Shown: piece after piece, positions 14,903 through 20,007 of the stretch
How positions within the stretch are numbered: position 1 is the first letter of the stretch
Layout: the number at the start of each line of letters is the position of its first letter
Source of the DNA: an uncultured Bryobacterales bacterium
GTDB taxonomy: Bacteria > Acidobacteriota > Terriglobia > Bryobacterales > Bryobacteraceae
Length of the DNA stretch: 20,007 nucleotides
Direction: 5' to 3'
Assembly: GCA_937959285.1 (NCBI GenBank)
Contig: CALGAR010000140.1
Span: 1 to 20,007, forward strand
Program-made: the position numbers and the translations under genes
The notes under the pieces: model-generated
Seen by the model: the letters and a program-made list of their open reading frames with translations, nothing else
What the model was told of the DNA's origin: nothing
The model's database searches: none

Positions 14903-17200
14903 ATGTTTCGAGCTTACTTTCTGACGGTCCTGACGGCATCATTTCTGTTCGGGCAGAATCCCGCGGCGAACAATCCCGTCTCTAGCGGACAATCTCTCTT
15001 GAATCGCTACTGTCTTGGATGCCACAACGACAAGGTGAAGACAGCAGAATTCTCGGTACAGAATCTGCGGGCCGAAGCAGTGGCTTCCAACGCGGACGCC
15101 TGGGAGAAGGTTTTGCGGAAGGTTCGCACCGGGGAAATGCCTCCGCCGAAACTACCTCGCCCGACTCACGAAGTAGCACGATCCTTCACCCGCTGGTTAG
15201 CGGATGAGTTGGACCGAGGAGCGGCGGCGAATCCGAATCCGGGCCGGCCAACCATCCAGCGGTTGAATCGCGCTGAATACTCCAACGCCATCCGGGACTT
15301 ACTGGCTCTCGAACTCGACCATGCCGCCAGTCTTCCCGCGGATGATTCGGGCTACGGTTTTGATAATATCGGCGACGTGCTCACGGTCTCGCCGCTCTTG
15401 ATGGAAAAGTACATGTCGACAGCGCGCCGGGTGAGCCGTCTGGCCATCGGGACAGCCAAGGTCAAGCCGGCAATCGAGAGGTACAGTGCGACACCGGCAC
15501 GGACGACGGACACCGGGAAGCTGCCGCTAAATGCGCGCACTGGCATGAGCCTGACCCACTTCTTCCCCGTCGACGCCGAATATTCGATCCTGGTGCGCGT
15601 CCGGGGAACGCCTCCGCCGAATGCGCCTGCACCAAAGCTGGACGTCCGCGTTGATGACAAACGCGTGCAGTTATTCGACGCAGTAGTTGATCCGGCGGAA
15701 GAGAAGCAGCATACGCGTAACTTCGAGATTCGCCTCCCGATCACGGCGGGAATGCACAGCATCGGCGCCGCTTTTCTGAACGAGTATGTGAAGTTGGAGA
15801 ATCCTCCCGTCGTCCGGCTCACGACGGGAACTCAGCCTCCGCCCAATCTCTCTGTGGACTACGTTCAAATTGCCGGCCCGTTCAACCCGGAGGGACCGGG
15901 TGAAACCGAGAGCCGGAAGCGAATTTTCGTGTGCCGTCCGGAGCCTGGTAAGGCCGAGGAGCCATGCGCGGAGAAGATTCTATCCACAATCGCGCGCCGT
16001 GCGTACCGCCGTCCTGTGACAAAAACTGATATGGCTCCATTGATGAAGCTGTTCGCGGAAGGCCGTAAGGATAGCGGCAGCTTTGAGGGCGGCATTGAGA
16101 CGGCGCTGCGCGCGATCCTTGTTTCCCCCAACTTCCTTTTCCGCGCAAGTCAAAGCCCCGAGGGCAGCAAGCCCGGCTCGATCTATCGAATTAGCGACCT
16201 TGAACTTGCCACGCGCCTTTCTTTCTTCCTTTGGAGCAGCATCCCGGACGACGAGTTACTCAGCCTGGCCGAAAAGGGTAAGCTGAGGCCGGCGCTTGAA
16301 CAGCAGGTTCGCCGGATGCTGGCAGACCCGAAGGCCAAAGCCCTGGTGGATAACTTTGCCGGGCAGTGGCTGCACCTGAGGAACATCGCCGGCTGGAACC
16401 CGGACCCGGATAAATATCCCCAATTCGACGCGTCCCTCCGGCACGCCTTTCAGCGGGAGACCGAGTTATTCTTCGAGCACATCATTCGCGACGACCGTTC
16501 GATTCTCGACTTCCTGAGCGCAGATTACTCCTTCGTGAATGAACGGCTTGCGAGGCATTATGGGATCCCCGGGGTCCGCGGGTCCTGGTTCCGAAAAGTC
16601 GCGTTGAATGAGAAGGAGAGGGGAGGCGTCGTTACGCACGGAAGCATTCTGACGGTGACCTCTTATCCCACTCGGACTTCGCCCGTTATCAGAGGGAAGT
16701 GGATTCTGGAGAATATTCTCGGCGCCCCTCCGCCGCCTCCGCCTCCCAACGTCCCCGATCTTGAAGATGGCGCAGCCATCTCTGCAAAGGACTTGCGTCA
16801 GGCGCTTGAGAAGCACCGGGCCAATGCGGCTTGCGCATCCTGCCACGCGCAGCTCGATCCGCTCGGATTCGCGCTGGAGAACTATGACGCGATCGGTAAG
16901 TTTCGAAGCAGCGAAGGCGGCGTGGAAATCGACGCCTCGGGCGCCCTCCCCGGCGGAACCACATTCAGCGGTCCGGCCGGGTTGAAGTCGGTTCTTATGG
17001 AGCGCAGCGACCAGTTTGTCGAGTGCTTCACTGAGAAGTTACTGACTTATGCTCTCGGAAGAGGGCTGGAGTACTATGACCGTCCGGCAATCCGTCAGAT
17101 TCGGCGGGAGGCCGCACGTAACAATTATCGCTTCTCGGCAGTAACCCTTGCCGTCATCAACAGCGTCCCATTTCAGATGAGGAGAACTCCGGAGAAATGA
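14903..17200 (+). CDS. Secreted protein with two haem-binding motifs, DUF1587/DUF1592/DUF1588/DUF1585 family
   Basis: A 765-residue protein of the planctomycete-type cytochrome family. A signal peptide (about 1-18, ending FLFGQ) precedes a c-type haem motif CLGCH (37-41). The order then follows the known family: DUF1587 (about 112-180, IQRLNRAEYSNAIRDLL), a carbohydrate-binding-like middle region (about 210-340), a DUF1595-like segment with C344 and C355 and ARRAYRRPVT, DUF1592 (about 410-540), DUF1588 (about 545-660) and DUF1585 (about 685-760). DUF1588 holds the proline run after ILGA and a second CxxCH at 644-648 (CASCH). Two haems or an electron-transfer role are therefore likely, in the periplasm. 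The biochemical function of this family is not established. Its TGA overlaps the start of the DUF1552 gene (ATGA), a pairing common in Planctomycetes and Acidobacteria. Confidence 0.93.
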   Translation: MFRAYFLTVLTASFLFGQNPAANNPVSSGQSLLNRYCLGCHNDKVKTAEFSVQNLRAEAVASNADAWEKVLRKVRTGEMPPPKLPRPTHEVARSFTRWLADELDRGAAANPNPGRPTIQRLNRAEYSNAIRDLLALELDHAASLPADDSGYGFDNIGDVLTVSPLLMEKYMSTARRVSRLAIGTAKVKPAIERYSATPARTTDTGKLPLNARTGMSLTHFFPVDAEYSILVRVRGTPPPNAPAPKLDVRVDDKRVQLFDAVVDPAEEKQHTRNFEIRLPITAGMHSIGAAFLNEYVKLENPPVVRLTTGTQPPPNLSVDYVQIAGPFNPEGPGETESRKRIFVCRPEPGKAEEPCAEKILSTIARRAYRRPVTKTDMAPLMKLFAEGRKDSGSFEGGIETALRAILVSPNFLFRASQSPEGSKPGSIYRISDLELATRLSFFLWSSIPDDELLSLAEKGKLRPALEQQVRRMLADPKAKALVDNFAGQWLHLRNIAGWNPDPDKYPQFDASLRHAFQRETELFFEHIIRDDRSILDFLSADYSFVNERLARHYGIPGVRGSWFRKVALNEKERGGVVTHGSILTVTSYPTRTSPVIRGKWILENILGAPPPPPPPNVPDLEDGAAISAKDLRQALEKHRANAACASCHAQLDPLGFALENYDAIGKFRSSEGGVEIDASGALPGGTTFSGPAGLKSVLMERSDQFVECFTEKLLTYALGRGLEYYDRPAIRQIRREAARNNYRFSAVTLAVINSVPFQMRRTPEK

Positions 17201-18558
17201 TCGTCACAGGAAAGTCTCTGTCCCGCCGCACCCTGCTGCGCGGCTTGGGCACCACCATTGCTCTGCCGTTCCTCGATGCAATGACGCCCGCTCTGGCGTC
17301 GACCAGCCGCGTCGGTTCAAAGCAACAGCCTCTGCGGCTGGCATTCCTGTACGTACCGAACGGCATCATCATGAAGGACTGGACTCCAAAGACCGAAGGG
17401 GCCGGCTTTGAATTCCCGCGTACCCTGAAACCGGTCGAGTCCTTCCGGGAGCATCTCCTGGTGCTGTCGGGCCTGGATCACTATAACGGTCAGGCTCTCG
17501 GCGACGGTCCCGGGGATCACGCGCGTGCCGGCGCCACCTGGCTTACGGGTGTTCACCCGAAGAAGACGCAGGGCGCTGACATCCGGGCTGGCACGTCCGT
17601 GGACCAGATTGCGGCGAGAGAGATCGGCAAGGACACCGTCCTGCCCTCTCTGGAGCTCGGGCTGGAAGACAACCGAATGGTCGGCGGTTGCGACTCGGGC
17701 TATAGCTGCGCCTACAGCAACACGATTTCCTGGAGCTCTCCAACAACGCCGGTCCCGCCGGAGAACAACCCGCGTGCGGTGTTTGAGCGGCTCTTCGGCG
17801 ATGGCGAGACGACCGATCCCGCCGCCCGGGCGATTCAGGCACGGCAGGATCGCAGCATCCTCGATTTCGTCCGCGAGGATGCAAAACGCCTGGGCTTGGA
17901 ACTCGGAGCAAGCGACAAGCAGAAGCTGACGCAGTATCTGGACGCTGTCCGCGAGGTAGAGCGCCGCATCCAGAAGGCCGAGGAACAGAGCGCCAAAGCT
18001 GGCCCGATACCGGCAATGGAGCGTCCTTCCGGCATTCCGCCGACGTTTGAGGAGCACGTCCAGTTGATGTTCGACCTGATGACGCTCGCTTTCCAGACAG
18101 ACTCGACTCGAGTGATCACATTGATGATCGGCCGGGAGGGCGGAAACCGTACTTACCGTTCCATCGGCGTACCCGACGCCCACCATGGCCTCTCCCATCA
18201 CTTCAACGATCCGGCCAAGATTGAGCGGCTGCAGAAGATCGACCAGCACCACGTCCAGATGCTGGCTTACTTCCTGCAGAAGATGAAGGAGACGCAGGAC
18301 GGTGACGGTAGCCTTCTCGACCACTCCTTCCTCGTCTACGGAAGCAGCTTGAGCGACGGCAACCGGCACGACCATCTGGATCTCCCGACCCTCGTGGCAG
18401 GCGGCGCCCTCGGCAAGCTCCGCGGCGGGCGTCACATCCGGTACAAGAAGGGAACCCCGATGACGAATCTTTTCCTTACGATGCTCGATATGGCAGGCGT
18501 CCACGAGGAGAAGATTGGGGACAGCACAGGACGCATCGAACACCTCACAGACCTCTGA
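17197..18558 (+). CDS. Twin-arginine-exported DUF1552 protein
   Basis: A 453-residue protein of the DUF1552 family. The N-terminus has SRRTLLRGLGTTIALPFLDA (residues 9-28), a twin-arginine signal, so folded export is inferred. Family hallmarks follow: FLYVPNGI near residue 52, LVLSGLDHYNG, GDHARAGATWLTG and the region CDSGYSCAYSNTISW. Near the C-terminus are HHGLSHHF and YGSSLSDGNRHDHLDLP. Some histidines and aspartates in these blocks resemble metal-binding sites of sulfatase-like and DUF1501 proteins, but no activity is proved for DUF1552. The start overlaps the preceding stop (ATGA), so both proteins are probably made together and act in the periplasm. A strong terminator closes the operon 22 bp after the stop. 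Confidence 0.93.
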   Translation: MIVTGKSLSRRTLLRGLGTTIALPFLDAMTPALASTSRVGSKQQPLRLAFLYVPNGIIMKDWTPKTEGAGFEFPRTLKPVESFREHLLVLSGLDHYNGQALGDGPGDHARAGATWLTGVHPKKTQGADIRAGTSVDQIAAREIGKDTVLPSLELGLEDNRMVGGCDSGYSCAYSNTISWSSPTTPVPPENNPRAVFERLFGDGETTDPAARAIQARQDRSILDFVREDAKRLGLELGASDKQKLTQYLDAVREVERRIQKAEEQSAKAGPIPAMERPSGIPPTFEEHVQLMFDLMTLAFQTDSTRVITLMIGREGGNRTYRSIGVPDAHHGLSHHFNDPAKIERLQKIDQHHVQMLAYFLQKMKETQDGDGSLLDHSFLVYGSSLSDGNRHDHLDLPTLVAGGALGKLRGGRHIRYKKGTPMTNLFLTMLDMAGVHEEKIGDSTGRIEHLTDL

Positions 18559-18579
18559 GAATTCAACTTCTACAAAAAC

Positions 18580-18618
18580 GAGCCGGGCGCGCTGGAACGC
18601 CCGGCTCTTTCTTTTTTC
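18580..18618. terminator. Bidirectional intrinsic terminator
   Basis: GAGCCGGGCG (18580-18589) pairs perfectly with CGCCCGGCTC (18598-18607) around an eight-base loop. On the plus strand it is followed by TTTCTTTTTT (18608-18617). On the minus strand the same stem is followed by GTTTTTGT (18573-18580 read in reverse). It can thus stop the DUF1552 operon and also the convergent receptor gene. Confidence 0.9.
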
Positions 18619-18682
18619 TGACGAAATGGCCTCATCCTTTGGAGAGGCGGCACCATAAGCTTGCCCCGCGAACCGCCGGGGA

Positions 18683-20007
18683 TCAGAAGTTGATCTTCGC
18701 CCCCAGCTGGATCTTCCGGGATTCGCTGTCGATGGTGTCCCGAATCCGGCCGAACGTCGTTGACGTTACAACCGCCGTCGGGAAACCGAATGTCGGCGTA
18801 TTGGTCAGGTTCGTGATATCAGCGCGCAGTTCGAGGTTGAAGCGCTCCGTCAGGGCCGTACGCTTCATAAAAGAGGCGTTCATGACGAAGCTTCCCGGAC
18901 CGCGGAAGAAGTTGCGTCCGGTATTGCCGAGCTCACCAGGTCCGACGGGCTGGAACTTCGCAATCTCCTCCGGCGTCAGGTACCAGGCGAAGCCGCCTGC
19001 GCCCTGGTAAACGCCTCCGTCGCCGCGCTTGCAGCCACTGCAGTTGGCGGTCGATTGCACCACATTGCTGAAGGTGTTGTACCCCGAGAAGATGGTGAAC
19101 GGGCGGCCGCTAGAGATCGTCAGGAACCCGGCGACCTGCCACCCTCCAATCAGCCGTTCCAGCATCGGACCAGCGCTGGAAGCGAATCGCCTGCCCCGGC
19201 CGAACGGCAGCTCCAGCAGCCAGTAGGACTGGACGACATGCGTCCGGTCAAAGTCCGACAGCGCGTAATTGAGCCGGCGGTTACCGATATCGAACGGCGT
19301 CGAGGATGCCGATTGCGAACTGCCTGTCGCGGCGGTGGTGAATGCCGGATCAAAGGACCGGGTGTCGAGCGATTTCGAGAGCGTATAGCTGAGCTGATAG
19401 GTGAAGCCGCTCGAGAAGCGCTTTTCCACTTGCACCTGGAGTGCGTGGTACGTGGAAAAGTCGTTGGAGTCAATGACCGTGGCGCCGCTGATAAATTGCG
19501 GGTACGGCATAAAGAAGAAGCGGCTCAACCCGGCCGCCTCCACAAGCGAAGTGGATCCTACCGACCGGCGGCTGAGGTCGTTCGCAATCGAGGCTACCGC
19601 GTTGTTGCGCAGGTCCGCCGCGTACACACGGCGCATCAGATCGGACCCCGTCTCGTTTGCGCTTCTCCGGGGATCGGGGCCGAGTAGCTGGTTGATCAGC
19701 GGGCTTTGACCACCGGCCTGAACCGTCTTGACTGCATCGAGAAAACCATTTCCGGTGATGTTGACCTGATTGGCATTGTACGCGCCGAACAGGTTATAGG
19801 CGCGCCGCCCGATGTAATCGATCTCAAGCACTGTGTTCCGCGCCACCTCCCGCTGGATACCGAAGCTCCACTGGTGGGTGGTAGGGGTCTTGAAGTTCGG
19901 GTCGACTACCGCGATGTTGCGTAGACCAAAAGCAGCAGGCTGGGCCAAATCCTCCGGAGTCCGGGTGGGCGGATCGAGAACGGGCAGGTTCGCAAGCCTG
20001 CCGCCCG
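18683..20007 (-). CDS. TonB-dependent receptor-like outer-membrane protein, C-terminal part
   Basis: The frame stays open to the window end (codons upstream of the TTG at 19948 have no stop and read NLPVLDPPTRTPEDLAQPA), so this is the last 440 or so residues of a larger protein whose start lies beyond 20007. The sequence matches the barrel half of the Oar-like receptors, with NFKTPTTHQWSFGIQREVAR, ISSGRPFTI and FNLELRADITNLTNTP. It is related to, but clearly different from, the receptor at 4582-8031. It ends with KIQLGAKINF, an aromatic C-terminal residue as expected for outer-membrane insertion. It converges on the DUF1552 operon and shares the bidirectional terminator. The substrate is unknown. 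Confidence 0.88.
   Translation of the reverse strand, partial: GGRLANLPVLDPPTRTPEDLAQPAAFGLRNIAVVDPNFKTPTTHQWSFGIQREVARNTVLEIDYIGRRAYNLFGAYNANQVNITGNGFLDAVKTVQAGGQSPLINQLLGPDPRRSANETGSDLMRRVYAADLRNNAVASIANDLSRRSVGSTSLVEAAGLSRFFFMPYPQFISGATVIDSNDFSTYHALQVQVEKRFSSGFTYQLSYTLSKSLDTRSFDPAFTTAATGSSQSASSTPFDIGNRRLNYALSDFDRTHVVQSYWLLELPFGRGRRFASSAGPMLERLIGGWQVAGFLTISSGRPFTIFSGYNTFSNVVQSTANCSGCKRGDGGVYQGAGGFAWYLTPEEIAKFQPVGPGELGNTGRNFFRGPGSFVMNASFMKRTALTERFNLELRADITNLTNTPTFGFPTAVVTSTTFGRIRDTIDSESRKIQLGAKINF

Noticed and set aside
17317..18543. 408-residue open frame on the minus strand
   Set aside because: Antisense to the well-supported DUF1552 gene, with no motif and no ribosome binding site.

Overview
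This window looks like chromosomal DNA of a member of the Acidobacteriota, probably of the Solibacter/Bryobacter type. That placement is an inference. It rests on the moderately high G+C content, on three large Oar-like TonB-dependent outer-membrane proteins with an N-terminal carboxypeptidase-regulatory-like domain, and on a planctomycete-type cytochrome (DUF1587/1592/1588/1585) paired with a DUF1552 protein. I saw no transposase, integrase, phage gene, CRISPR array or rRNA.

Layout. 2-898 (+): the 3' end of a multi-spanning membrane protein. 919-993 (-): tRNA-Gly(TCC) with an encoded CCA and a clear sigma-70-type promoter. 1252-2142 (+): an exported calcineurin-like metallophosphoesterase. 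2139-4484 (-) and 4582-8031 (+): two divergent TonB-dependent receptor-like proteins separated by about 97 bp. The first of them interlocks its stop codon with that of the phosphoesterase.

8182-13516 (+): a compact iron-sulfur cluster assembly operon, iscR-type Rrf2 regulator, iscS, iscU, iscA, hscB, hscA, iscX. It has a good promoter (TTGACC, 18 bp, TATATT) and an inverted repeat at the presumed transcription start. IscS moves sulfur from cysteine to the IscU scaffold. HscB and HscA act on IscU through its LPPVK motif to release the cluster. IscA is an A-type carrier and IscX an iron-binding or modulatory partner. The Rrf2 protein probably senses cluster status. The ferredoxin gene fdx, which sits between hscA and iscX in enterobacteria, is absent. 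HscB carries an N-terminal tetracysteine extension like that of metazoan HSC20. The regulator's cysteine spacing resembles the Suf-type Rrf2 proteins more than E. coli IscR.

13541-14851 (-): a putatively exported protein of about 12 ankyrin repeats. It is divergent from 14903-18558 (+), a two-gene operon with an ATGA overlap. That operon encodes a secreted protein with two CxxCH haem motifs (DUF1587/1592/1588/1585) and a twin-arginine DUF1552 protein, and it ends at a strong bidirectional terminator (18580-18618). The function of this periplasmic module is not established, and it is the best candidate here for an undescribed system. 18683-20007 (-): the C-terminal part of a third TonB-dependent receptor-like protein, running off the window.
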